Positions 1 to 11,505 of a DNA stretch of 64,000 nucleotides are shown one piece after another. The notes under the pieces are model-generated. The model did not search any database and had not been told where the DNA came from. It saw only the letters and a program-made list of their open reading frames with translations. The translations under genes and the position numbers were made by a program. Numbering within the stretch: the first letter of the stretch is position 1; every line of letters starts with the position of its first letter. This DNA is from Apodemus sylvaticus (Eukaryota > Chordata > Mammalia > Rodentia > Muridae), in contig NC_067477.1 in assembly GCF_947179515.1 (NCBI RefSeq), forward strand, positions 130,517,896 to 130,581,895. Direction: 5' to 3'.

Positions 1-3000
1 AAACACTTTGGTGTCTGTAGTGCAAAACAATAATTCATAAGATAAACCCTTCTCTTTCTTAAAATAAGAATTATAAAACCAGCAAAGATTTGACCAAAAA
101 AAACTATTCCAGCACTATCAAATACTGTAAATTTCTAAAAATGACATGTTCCCCACAACAGACATATTGATATCAAAAGAATGTTAAGGTAGTAAATTGA
201 TAATGGGAGCAAAAGCAAAAATGTAATGAACCAATAGATTCTTCTAGACACTATGTATATTATTTGGGAGTAATTTACAGTCAAACCAGTTGACCCTATG
301 TACTTAAGCACAGCTCTGGTCAAAAACAAACTGCATGAAGATTGCTTGAATTAAAATATGGCATTTTAAGAATCATTAATTTTATAAACTTTATCTTTAA
401 AATCTTGTAAATCAAAAACCATAACACAACAAAATTATAAGATCCAAAGTCCATATAACTCAGTAAATAGCTATACAATTAAAATAGTCATCACAAAAAT
501 AGAAGGTTTGAAGTTGCACATTAAATTTTACATTTTGAGTAGAAATGTATTTTATGCAGTGATCCACCACCAAAACAAACAAAAAGCCTTATTAGAATTA
601 GAACTATTATACAGTATGCATATTGTGCATATTATTTTAATTCATAATACATTATCTTTTATTAAAATAAGTATAAATTTTCAATGTTTAGAGATGTTAA
701 ATTACTTACTTATGACTATTTGATAAGTAAGAAAATAAAGCTGGCATTTGACTTTAACTTTTTGACCATCTTTGCTTAACTGCTTCTCCAGTGTCAGCAT
801 TAGCCATTTTAAGATAGAACTGTTAGTTCTATGTTAGAAATATTTCATGTGACTTTGGCAAGGAGGAATCTATTCTGCCTGATTTAAATGGGTTAAGTAC
901 ATAACACTGAGAATAATTTTAGAAAGTCTTTGAAGTTTAAAATTAATGAAACCAAAAGAATTTAAAGAAAATATGAGTTAAAATACAGTATTGGGGGAAA
1001 ATATGAAAATTTGGGGGCTTTTGGCAGGTTTGAAATGCCTTTTTATTAAAAGAGGTAACAGGGTGTATTCTAATTGAGGGACAGATTCCGGTGATATGGA
1101 ATTCAAGAAGGAATCTACAATAAGCATGCTGTGGAAAGAAATAATGTAGAAGACAACTTGATACAGAAAGATGTTAACAGGAGACATGAGCCCAGAGTTG
1201 AGGTCTAAAGCTAAGATCGCCTGAAACTGGATATCAGTTTATAAACAAGGTAGAAAAGGACCTGAAAATCTCAGGTTAGAAAACTTTCATTCTTTGGCTC
1301 AGCCATTTTCAGACTTTCTCTAGTCTCCAAATTCAAACAAGTATAGCACTATTTTTGCAATAAATTTCCTTCTCAGTGATGAGAAAATTCCCTGCATATT
1401 ACTATCAGAGAACATTTAGTAGAACATAGTCTTAAGTTTTTATGAATCTATGGCAAAATATCTAGCAAACAAAAAAGGAATCATCTAAATTCAAGACTAA
1501 ATTTGATTTTCTAATGAAGCTTTCAACAGGTTTGGAGATTCAAATAAAACTTCAAGTTTTTGATATTATTTCTGCATTTGACAATTTTCTGCATTTGCAA
1601 GATTCTAGCTGGAAGAGAAAGATTTTTTTGTTCAGTCACTTAGTGAACAGATATGTAATAGGCATCTGCTATCACCTGATTCTTATGTTAATTTGGGAAT
1701 GGAATTATGAATAACAGCAAATAGATACATATGAATAGTAAACTAATAATCTAAAAAACAAATATCACTTTTGAAAATGTTACCATGTTCCTACTGATTC
1801 CCTATAAGAGGAGAAATTTGATTCCTCCTTGATTTATCAAAAGGAAAAAGAGATAAACACTATTCAAAAGTATGAAGGTGGAAGACATTACAAATTGATA
1901 AGGAAACTTATTATGTCCTTAACAACTTAAATAAAATGGAAAAGTAATTTACAAAGGTAATTTTCCATTCTTCCCCATGATGAAAGGAAAAGCATGAATA
2001 ACTTTGAATCTATATTTAAATGTTGTTTATTAAGTAATTATCCACAGACAACATTAGTGATTTTACTGATCGATTTTATAACATTGTAATGAAAAAATAA
2101 CATTAATTTTATTTGAACTCTTTCAGAAAACAGAAATGCAGAAAAATGTCAGACCTTTTTAAGTCAGAGTGACATATCTACCAAAAGTAACTAAATCTTC
2201 ATAAAGATAAATAAGATTAAAGACAAATGTACTTATTGAATAAAGATACGCTGATCATTGTTAAACCATCGAAACTTAAAATTAGCAATTAATGGAAAAG
2301 ATAAACAAGTGATATTTAGTTCAGGCTTGTTGAATTTTCAAGAATCATTGTGATTTTATTACTATATTAACAAATCTAAAAAATTATATTTTCCAATATT
2401 AGTCAAAGAAACCATTAAAATAGCTTAAGAACATGACTATTATGTAAATTTAGAAAATGATTTTGGTAAAAGTATTTGTGGAAGTTTGCATCTAAGATGA
2501 AGTCCTGACAAATTGAAATCCTGACAAATCACCCATGTCACTGATAAAGGAAGGAAGTGTGTGTCTCAGATGGACTGGTGTGAAATCCTCATGTCACACC
2601 CATGTCATTGTATTGAGGGCTCTGCAATGAAAAATAAATTTAAAAAGGAATTAAAAGACTTCCAGCTTTTAAATGCAAACATGTCTCTGTGTACATATTT
2701 ACTTAAATAACATACTAAGGAAATTTCAAAACTGTACCAAATTTCTGTTAAATTCTCTTTCCAGAAACAGTTTTTACAAAATTTCCCGTGCCATATGCTC
2801 TTTAGAAATTCTTTTAAGTCCACAATTCAAAAGCAGAGTCATTTCCCAACATTCCTTAAGGCAGAGATTCTGTGTCTCCCGCAAGAAGAGAACATACATG
2901 GAACTCCAACCCCGTTGAGCAGAGCGTGACCAGGGGAAGATCATCCACTGGTCCTATGCCTTTACTCTCCATCCAGACTTGTACTCCACACTGCCTTACT

Positions 3001-3380
3001 GTGTGGATGAGATGCTGTGATACACATCCTGCATCAGTGAATAGGCCTAAGGATCAATTCTGTCAGCTCTCCGAGGTCGCCCCGGTTAACACTGAATAGA
3101 ATCCAGAGGTGGTGTATCTAGTCACCTCTGCTCAAGTTGCAGACTGATGCCAGAGGGCTTTTATTATATTGTTACTAAATGAGGAGTTTGCCTCTTTTGT
3201 TTATTGATACTAAAGAAAGAAAAACAAAAATATGAAAAATATATGTATGTATGTCAAATAATTAGAAAGTTTAATAATAATTGATTTACAAAACTATCAA
3301 AAATTGGATAAATAAAAATATCCATTGGAACAAAATTCACAAAGGCAATGTGGAATCTATCCATTAATCCTTAGTCAGCC
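1..3380. other. Single-copy-looking AT-rich DNA
   Basis: I see no recognisable gene, RNA or repeat here. All open frames are short and lack family features. A more GC- and CpG-containing patch around 2880-3130 could be a worn LTR but has no diagnostic ends. A small direct repeat of TCCTGACAAAT lies at about 2504-2530. Confidence 0.5.
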
Positions 3381-3383
3381 CAG

Positions 3384-3441
3384 GATTATATAACAAAATA
3401 TTTATTAACAAAATTATATAACAAAAGATTATATAACAAAA
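3384..3441. repeat. Short AT-rich tandem repeat
   Basis: The unit GATTATATAACAAAA occurs at about 3384-3398, 3412-3426 and 3427-3441, the middle copy starting with A in place of G. The last two copies are directly adjacent. Confidence 0.8.
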
Positions 3442-3469
3442 GATTTATTATTTTATAATCTGAAAACTA

Positions 3470-3740
3470 GAAGTCAGAGGTCATGGTATTTGACAATAGG
3501 ACTATTGTGAGTTTTCCCTTCCTGACTTCTGGAAGGCCAACTCCTCGGTGTCTTCTTGTGGGTTTTCCCACTGATGAGAACTTTGTCAGGCTTTCTTATG
3601 TCTCTATTTATAGTATCATCAATCCTATGAGACAGGAAGCTACCTACAATGCCTAATTATCTCCCTCAGTTCTTGACTCACATTGGGAGTTGGAGCTCAA
3701 CATAAGAATTTCAGTGAGACACAATCAGTCCTTAAGACAT
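3470..3740. repeat. Possible ancient MaLR-type LTR/internal remnant
   Basis: The run from the 'cctaattatctccctcag' area through 'ttgggagttggagctcaac' to 'gagacacaatcagtcc' follows the layout of the end of mammalian MaLR (MST/MLT1-like) sequences as I remember them. It is strongly diverged, so both family and strand are uncertain. Confidence 0.4.
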
Positions 3741-4297
3741 CAAAAATACAAAAAATCAACCCAAAAGTATCAAATAAAATGCTATGATATTTGTGGATTA
3801 AGATACTGTTCTGTCAATGCTTTCCACAGTTCTTTATGCAATTAGTGAAATCTAAATCAAAAAACTCTCAGGTTATTTTTTATGGATGAATATTTGGCTT
3901 ATACATGAAAATGTAAAAATGAAACAAAAAATGTGTCTGGAGAAAGATGAATCAGACTTGAAGAAAATAATTATATCTTCTCAAATTTATCAGTAAAAAA
4001 TGAGTCACAAAGAAAGCCAGAGAACAGAAGAAAATTCAAAGATCATATACATGTCAAAACCACATATGATTTCAGAGCTAAACGCTTGGCAGTTAATAGC
4101 CCTGAGGACTTTTTGTCTGGAACAGAGGATTTTTCCTACTCCCAGAATTCCCTAGTTCAGGTCCTGTTTAGGCAGCCATGTTAATGAGCCTTCCTGCTTG
4201 TGTCCTTTCTGACAATCCTAGGAGAGCCCATCTTACAGCAAATTGCCCAGTCCAATAGATCCTATACATGTATGCTGTTCATACGTGTAAAAATACA

Positions 4298-4336
4298 TGG
4301 GCTGGAGAGATATTTTGGTGCTTAAAAGCACTTGCA
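4298..4336 (+). repeat. B2-type SINE head fragment
   Basis: The start GGGCTGGAGAGAT, followed after mismatches by AAAAGCACTTGC, matches the tRNA-derived head of rodent B2/B3 SINEs. Only about 40 bp is recognisable, so this is a truncated remnant. Confidence 0.65.
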
Positions 4337-4817
4337 TTTTGTTAAAGTGGACACAATCATGAAAAGCTAAGGCGGACTTGTGAAGGAATGTTTCACTGAA
4401 GCAGACAGAGGAGAGTGTTCTGCTAAAGCAAGCATGTAAAAGTTACTTCACTTTTTCCTAAACCTGTTTTTAATGATGGTTCTTATATGCTTTAACACTT
4501 CACAGATACACCAGTTTGGTTGAATCAGGATAGCAAACAGGAATCAGCAGGTGGCACTACCTAGCAGAGACAGCCAGGCCTCTGCCCTAACATATGGTTG
4601 ATATATGCAGTAACTTCCACTGGAAAAAACTGGTTTTTCTTTTCCAAAGAGGCATCAACTGCAAGTAGATTCTTGTTTGGGAGTCTGGTTCAGCTTCTTA
4701 GTGCTCAGAATCTTTATGGTTTGAACCTGTACAGTTTTTCTGTGTGCTATCAAGTTCTCTGCCACATGATATGTGTATCAATCCTATTGTGTATATTTAA
4801 TTTAGTTTATATTAGCT

Positions 4818-4915
4818 TTGCTGGGACATAGTGTCATGTAGCCCAAGCTGGCCCCAGTGTACTATGTAGCCCAAAATGACCTTGAACTTCTGATCCTCTT
4901 GCCTCCATATCCCAA
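4818..4915 (-). repeat. Diverged B1/B4-type SINE, antisense
   Basis: The segment carries 'catgtagcccaagctggcc' and, further on, 'gaccttgaacttctgatcct' plus 'cttgcctcc'. This is the reverse complement of the 7SL-derived B1/B4 body, and the divergence points to an old copy. Confidence 0.65.
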
Positions 4916-4919
4916 ATAA

Positions 4920-7325
4920 ATTGCCAATTTTTGCATAATCCAATGCTTGTTTTCATCTGACTCCCTGTACATTTTCTGTATATTTTTTATTTTTGCTTAT
5001 ATTATATCAAGCTACAGTTCAAAGGTCAGCATGATATTTAAAAAGCGATAACACCAAAAGAAGAAGACAAAGCTACAAGTGACACTGGAGTGGTTCTTAG
5101 TGTCAGTGACTTCACAAAACTCAGCATGGAGGGCAGAAAAACTATATTACTTTGGACCATGTGGTTGAGACAAACCACCGAAGGATATCTACCTTGGAAA
5201 ACTCCTACAAACAAATGTCTTGCAAGAATAGATAGCAGTGGCTACAAAAATCAATTAAGTTCCTTACAGCAATAATCACACGGAAGGATTGATGTTGGGA
5301 GCAGACAGATGACTCCCAGGGAGGAGTAATGAGATGAAGCCTCATGCTGCTGCAGCAGGTGATGCACTAATTGGATCTCACCAGTGTGGTGCGTGGCATG
5401 CTCAGATGAGAATCATCTTGAAAGATACAAACGAAACAAAAATGAGGAGCAAGGGCAACGACTTAGGGCGACAATCAGAACGCCATCTGGACGACAGCAC
5501 TGGACTGAGGAGTCTGTAAGACTTCCCTTAGAAAATCAAAACAATTTGTCATGCAGTACTGAAATCCTGCTGGATGAAGTGAGCAGAAAAACTCAGAGCT
5601 GGAAGTGGTGGCCATAGAACAGCACCTCATCCCATGTTCTTCTCCTCATATTCTCTCATGAAAGTAGACACCGATATCCTGAGGACCCTCTACTCTAGGT
5701 ATTCACATGACATAACCAGCTTATTCTCCCAAACAATGATAGGATGCTATTGCACCCCAGAAAACTGGATTCTCAGAAACCTACTGGCCCAACAAGACAC
5801 ACATAAGCAACAGAATTAACAGTAAAAATTAAGGTGTCTAATTGCAAAGATAATGAACCCTACTCTATGCGAACAAGCCGCTCTTTTAATTGTAGATGCG
5901 ACTGAAAATGGCATATGTACCTATGAGCAATCATTGCAGAGAAATACAAAACAATGTGAAGAAGTATTTAGGTGGTATATTTACTTTCCCTCTATTCTGC
6001 AGCTAGAGCTTTTGGTTATGACCATGGCCTTCGAATAAAACAGTAAACTAGGCTAGTTACTTGTGATGAAGCCTTGAAAAGTACTTGGAACTTAAACGTC
6101 CTCAGGGGACCTTTCTTCTCCTGGCCATCTTGAGATGGCCTAGAGACTAAAATGCTGCATGGCTACTTTAGATGTAATAGATTTCAGCCGGGCTACTGGT
6201 ACTGCTAAGACAGCATTGAAATAAAATGGAAATGTCTGTGGTCTGAGAAAGGCAGTGATTAAACTTTCAAATTATTCTTGACTAGCTCTTCAAATTTTAA
6301 ATGTCAGGGCATTTAGAAAGAAGACTGACAAGCATAGTTTCTAAGAGAATTTCTTGAGAATAATTTGGGGGAACTTAAATACATACACACTGGTAAAAAT
6401 TCATTCATAGCCTTTGTCTGTTGTGGTACAAATAAGACCCTCGGTGCACTCAGAAATACAAGGGCTCTTCCATGTGTTCTTGGTGAATAGAGGATTTTAA
6501 ATTTTTATCTAAGACTAAACATTCATGATAAGAAATAAAAAGTTCAGCATTTGCTTACAGTAAGGACAATATACAAAATGTTTTCCACTGGTCGAAGAAT
6601 TATTTCAACTGACTCCAAAGATTCAAGAGTTTATTAGTACTACACATCTATGGGAACTAGGAATCCAAGTGCTTTGACAAAATTTGTCAAACTTGAATTT
6701 GGTACAGGTTTGTCTGAGACAAGAATTGTTGGCAGAACAAAGACCGGTAACACTTTTTAACTTTGTCAGCTCCTAACATAGATGACTGTTAGTAACAATT
6801 GTCTAGGCATGAGTGATAACCGAGCACCGAGAGCACATTTACTTTTCCATGAAGTATTTAATTTAAAAAATAAGGGGACATTTTATGGAGAGGAGTTGAG
6901 TCCGGGTGAGAGCACTGGGAAATGTCTCTTAAGGTGAAAGGAAGTGCAGCTGAGAGTCTAATTTTTGAACCATCTGTCTGAATATCCACAGGAAGCCTGA
7001 GGGTAAAGAGAAAAAAGGAATTATCTGCTTCAGAGTAGTCTCAACTATAGCTGAAGGGAAGATTGCAGGCCTCTGCCAGCAAAAGGATAATTTGAAGACA
7101 AATAATGCTTATTGCAAGGTGAAATTGCAAATTTCTATCTCAGAGATGTATTGGGTATCTACTCAGATGAGTAGTAGTAAAACTAACTTGCTGATTAATT
7201 GAAAATATTTCAACAAAACAGCTGGATTTTATAGACATTGATAAATATGACATTATCCTCAGAAGAAATAACTCAGCAAGTTAGTGTCAGGCATTCCTAT
7301 TTGTGAAACTGTATTTCATATTCTC
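4920..7325. other. No recognised gene or repeat
   Basis: This looks single-copy. A frame on the plus strand is open from about 5039 to 5272 without a family match. Around 5040-6040 there are several further 60-80-codon open frames in different phases, but none joins into a gene model with splice sites and none is recognisable. Confidence 0.45.
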
Positions 7326-7327
7326 AT

Positions 7328-7373
7328 AGGTTATGAGCCTAGCCTTTAATGGCTGATCCATCTCTCCAGCCCT
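7328..7373 (-). repeat. B2/B3 SINE head fragment, antisense
   Basis: The run 'ggctgatccatctctccagcc' minus its first bases is the reverse complement of the conserved GGCTGGAGAGATGG head of B2-class SINEs. Only the head is visible. Confidence 0.6.
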
Positions 7374-7542
7374 GGTCAGAGTTTTAATATGAAAATGTGA
7401 AGATCTTAAGTGTCCTAAGAATAAGAAGAGCCCATTATTTCTGTCTATTCTAACTTTGAAATGAATTTGCTATCTGTGAAAAATCTATGCTTCTAAAACT
7501 TTCAATTCATGTTTCCTTTTGATTCAGTTTAAAAAAAAAAAA

Positions 7543-7601
7543 CCCTCCATCCACACTTCCATCCCTCCACACTTCCAACCCTCCACACTTCCATCCCTCT
7601 A
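7543..7601. repeat. ~16-bp minisatellite
   Basis: Three to four imperfect copies of CCCTCCACACTTCCAT follow an A-run at 7531-7542. The result is a short C-rich, strand-asymmetric tract. Confidence 0.85.
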
Positions 7602-9387
7602 CCCCTTGAGTGGAGCTTTCTCCTCCTTTGGATTCTAATGCTAAGTGATGTTTATCTGGTTTGCTATGTTCATCCTCTGAACTTTCCTGAAAGATGTGCC
7701 ATGAAGCAAACACTTCCAGATGCTGGGCAAACAAGTTTACATGTCAAAAGCTTCAAAGTAACTTCTTCTAGCTCTATTCCCCATTCTCTCTGACCTTAGA
7801 TGTTAGGCCACATCAGAAAAGACATCGTGAATGGGAAAGATAAATAGAATGGAGCTGGCAGTAAACCCTTTCTGAAAGCTCAAAGCAGGCAGGCATTTAG
7901 TAAAAGAAATGCTTTTCCTTTCTGTTTCTGTAAGGCCGCTGCTTCAGATCATGACAAGGTCAAACTGGTTGTTCTTGAGCTAAGAAAGCAGCTGCTCAAG
8001 CCGACTGGCTTTGAGAAGTGTTTCTATTCCAGGTAATCATTTACAGAGAGTCACCTATGTTCAAGGCTCAAGGAAAGTGCTGAGATGAGAGATGGCTATG
8101 AAAAGAGTATGGCCCTGCTCCCAGGGCATGTAATGGATGCCCATAAGCACCAAGGATGAAAGGGTGGAAATGCTCAGTGTCCTGAGAAAGGAATCTATGT
8201 GCCCCAAATATGAGAATATCCAAACAAAACCAGGATGCATAGATGTCTGCATACATAAATCCCCATCTTTTTCTTCGGTAACTCTGCATTCCTCTCTAAG
8301 TTACTCTTCTCATTTCAGAAATGGGTTTTCATTGGACCCGATGCCTGAACATCAATGTAGAGACAATAGAATGTAAATTTGCATGCTGTATAGGCCTAGG
8401 CTACATATGATGAGGTACGTGCTTTAGTCTGAGCTTAAATGCACGAAGATGTGACTGGTAGAAAAGGCAGAAGAGATACTGACGTAATAAAAGCCCCCCT
8501 TTAAGAACTGAAGGCCAACTGGCCTGCCACAATTGCCTCACCTCTCAGTTCTAGAGTTGTCTGTAAAATATGGGGGAATGAATTCTACCTATGAGCTGCT
8601 TTGGGATACTTCTCAGGGTAGCCTCTCACATACCTCCATCTGAGTGGCTGAACAGACTGTGTACATCAGAATCTTGTTTCTAATACTATCACATTCAAGA
8701 AATGTGCCAAGATCTCGGAGAAGATGCTCTGAAGACAGACTTAATGGGAAAATGAACAATACATTTTCCTGTGAGGGGCACTTCAACAATATCTATATAC
8801 GTCCTTATCACCACCTTCATGGCTAGGAATTTCAGATGTGACGTTTCACTTCCCAGGAAAGCTTCAGTCTGAGGCAAATGTAATTTGCTAATCACTCTTC
8901 TTCCTGCCCTCCTCTTTTCTTATCTAGACTTCAGATGTGTCCGTGGACCCATGAGCATTTTTGCAATCCACTGAGGATATTTAGAAATAAACACATTATT
9001 TTAGAGGACACTTATAAGCTTAGAAATTTATGTCATCAGTTTACTCATTTTTTCCTGGAAAAAAAACAGATTTTTTAAATGCTTTTCTTTTGGTGTTATG
9101 GCAATTATGTAAAGGACTTACAAACAAAACTTTCCTTCTGTTTGTCAAATGCCGTAATAGTTAATGGTCTGATGAAAATATAGTATATAAGGCTCAAGTT
9201 GGAATGCATAGTTTAGATATAAAGCCAAATGGATATGAAATGTAAATTAATTTTTAAAATTTTAACTAATGATGACTGTGAAGATTTCATCATTGCTAGA
9301 ACAAAGTCTTCAGGATAGTGTAGAGAAACAACCTAGAAGATGTCAGCAACACTAGAAAACAGATCTCGAATTGAACATGTAGGTAAC
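7602..9387. other. No recognised gene or repeat
   Basis: This interval looks single-copy and contains only short, unsupported open frames on both strands, for example around 8137-8376 and 8695-8895. None shows a domain, a signal peptide or splice-flanked structure. Confidence 0.45.
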
Positions 9388-9414
9388 CATCACCATCACC
9401 ATCATTATCATATA

Positions 9415-9456
<42 letters not shown>
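9388..9456. repeat. (CAT)n/(ATT)n microsatellite
   Basis: A run of CATCAC/CAT units passes into about 14 TTA/ATT units ending near 9455. Confidence 0.95.
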
Positions 9457-9555
9457 CTTCTGAACCATATTTCTTGCTCATAATTGTTTTCCGTCCTCAC
9501 AAATATCATTACTTTTATCTAAACTGAGAAGCAAACACACAATATTCATTGAATA

Positions 9556-9601
9556 CAAGAAAGAAAGGAAGAGAGAGAGAGAAAGAGAGAGAAAGAGAGA
9601 A
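9556..9601. repeat. GA-rich microsatellite
   Basis: Uninterrupted purines made of AAAG and GA units. Translation of the opposite strand gives a Leu/Ser-rich artefact. Confidence 0.9.
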
Positions 9602-9903
9602 ACTATCTTCCTCATGCAATCATCTCGACTCTCAAAACGTGTAATATGGCACTGCTGTTGTCCCCAGATCTCTCTCAAACTTGGGGCTTTTCCAGTAAAA
9701 TATTATGTCTGACACTGGAAGTAAATCTGCTCTTAAAATAGCTCAGATAGCATGCATGGCTAGCAAAAATCCTCATCTGTCACATCCCACCAAGAAAGGT
9801 AAGCTTTTCTACCTGACAGTGACAACCAGATGGGTTAGGAAGGAGTATGCTGCACAACTACACACCCATAGACCAAAGTTCTGTGATTATCATTTTATAT
9901 AAT

Positions 9904-9931
9904 CATATATATATATATATATATATATAAT
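9904..9931. repeat. (TA)n microsatellite
   Basis: About 13 alternating TA/AT units. Confidence 0.9.
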
Positions 9932-10011
9932 TTTATACAAGCATTTATATATCATTTAATGTAAGGTTTATAAACAAACACATTCAGTACAATATGATAT
10001 GGATATATAAA

Positions 10012-10680
10012 TACCTCCAGTCCCCAAATCCAAAATGTTCCAAAGTTCTAAATCTTTTGAACACTGGACATGATACTTACAAGTAGAAAATACTGTAGCT
10101 TGATTTTCATATAAATTATCCTAGCAAAAATACAAATATGTTGCAAGATATTCCTATCCATTCACATTGAGGCAATAAGAGGCCAGTGATTGGAGGAGAG
10201 AGAGAGGAGGAGGAGTTAAGGAGGGAGGGGAGCACTGTGGACCAGACAAGCTGAGCAGAAAAGGAAACCCAGATATCCAGATGGCTTCAGAAGTATTTCT
10301 GTTGTTTTGGAGAGGTTAGAGATATTGGCATAAGACTTTATCATTGTAAATTGGCATTATGTAATTGGGAGTTTGATATGCATAAATATATTTGGTTAAT
10401 TAAGTTTAAGAGTCATGCTTTACTGGATGCTTGGAAGGAGTGGTTGCAGAAGCCTGGTGATACAGTACTCTTTCATAATTATTACCCAATATACAAACAC
10501 ACAATACAAAAATATTGTATACAATCAACCTCATGTTGCATGGATAAGGTATATGTGGAAGAATAATGAATTCTATGTTTGACTTAAGCTCTATCACTAA
10601 CGTGTCTCACTATCCATATGCCAAGATCTAAATGAACTATTAAACTCTTCTGGTCCCAAGCATTTGAAACAGGGTCACTG
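10012..10680. mobile_element. Ancient mammalian DNA-transposon remnant, interrupted
   Basis: The left part (about 10012-10085) reads 'ccaaatccaaaatgttccaa' and so on. The right part (about 10495-10680) contains 'cttctggtcccaagcatttg' and then a degraded terminal region. Together they follow a mammalian Tigger-like non-autonomous DNA transposon as I remember it, whose ends carry the 'tggtcccaagcattt' inverted repeat. The central ~400 bp, including the purine tract at 10193-10232, does not fit that family and may be a later insertion. I cannot name the family with certainty. Confidence 0.5.
10193..10232. repeat. Purine-rich low-complexity tract
   Basis: GGAGGAGAGAGAGAGG-type sequence with a single TT break, and therefore strongly purine/pyrimidine asymmetric. 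Confidence 0.8.
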
Positions 10681-11370
10681 AGCCTATATCTATACTTTTA
10701 GCAAGGTAAGCACTGAATCCTGTACTCTTAAATGATATACTTCTGTTTCAGTTCAAGAGCGATAACTACTTCTTAGGTTTAGTAGGAGATAATATCTGTC
10801 TGCATATATACTGTATTTAGGTCAGTGATTACCCTACCTTCCCATGAAATGGACCACGTGTGTATTCTACTCCTCCATTTCATTGCCTCATTGTTCATGT
10901 ATCAAAAATATCCACAGACTCTAGGGCAACTCAGATATACTGTATGAGATAAAACAGAAAATATATATTCTTGTGGAATTTAACATACTGAAGTCAACAA
11001 AGGTAATAAGCATATGAATAAAATGAATGATAATTCAGGAAAACCGATACTTGCATTTTATAAATTAAAGCACCAAAGAGTGCAGATAAACCATTAGGTT
11101 TCTAGATTGGGGTGAGTAAAAGTTAAGAGAGGATCTTTCATTGTTCAGGAATGTTTCCATATGAGTTAGTTTTTATATGAGTTGATTGTGATATGCCTTC
11201 TAGAAGTGTTTATGTATATAAGGTTTGAGTTTTGTAAAATTTTTAAGGAGAAAAAATTTAATCAAGTTTTCAAGGCTAATTGGAAAAAAGATCAATGCCC
11301 CCCAAATCCTAGCACCATAGTTCTATGAAGAACACTATGAAGAAGCAACATAGCCAAAATAGCATTGCTA

Positions 11371-11505
11371 GTCAGACATGATAGTTCACAACTGTAACAC
11401 TAGCACCTGAGAAGCTGAGACAGAGGGCTTGCCACAAATATAAGGCTCTCTTAGACCATATAATGAGTATAGCTGGGACAACATTGCAAGAAATTGGCTA
11501 CAAAA
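11371..11505 (+). repeat. Diverged B1/B4-type SINE
   Basis: The order 'catgatagttcacaactgta', 'gagaagctgagacagag', then 'gaccatataatgag' mirrors the B1 body (gtggctcacacctgtaat, gaggctgaggcag, ctacatagtgag) with many substitutions. This is an old copy. Confidence 0.65.

Noticed and set aside
5039..5620. Several adjacent 60-80-codon frames as a possible small gene or retrocopy
   Set aside because: The frames are in different phases, have no recognisable domain, no poly-A tail with a duplication, and no convincing splice sites. A database search at the protein level would settle it.
9478..9678. Leu/Ser-rich minus-strand frame with an apparent hydrophobic segment
   Set aside because: The hydrophobic run is the reverse translation of the GA microsatellite at 9556-9601. 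The same applies to the frame at 21961-22182.
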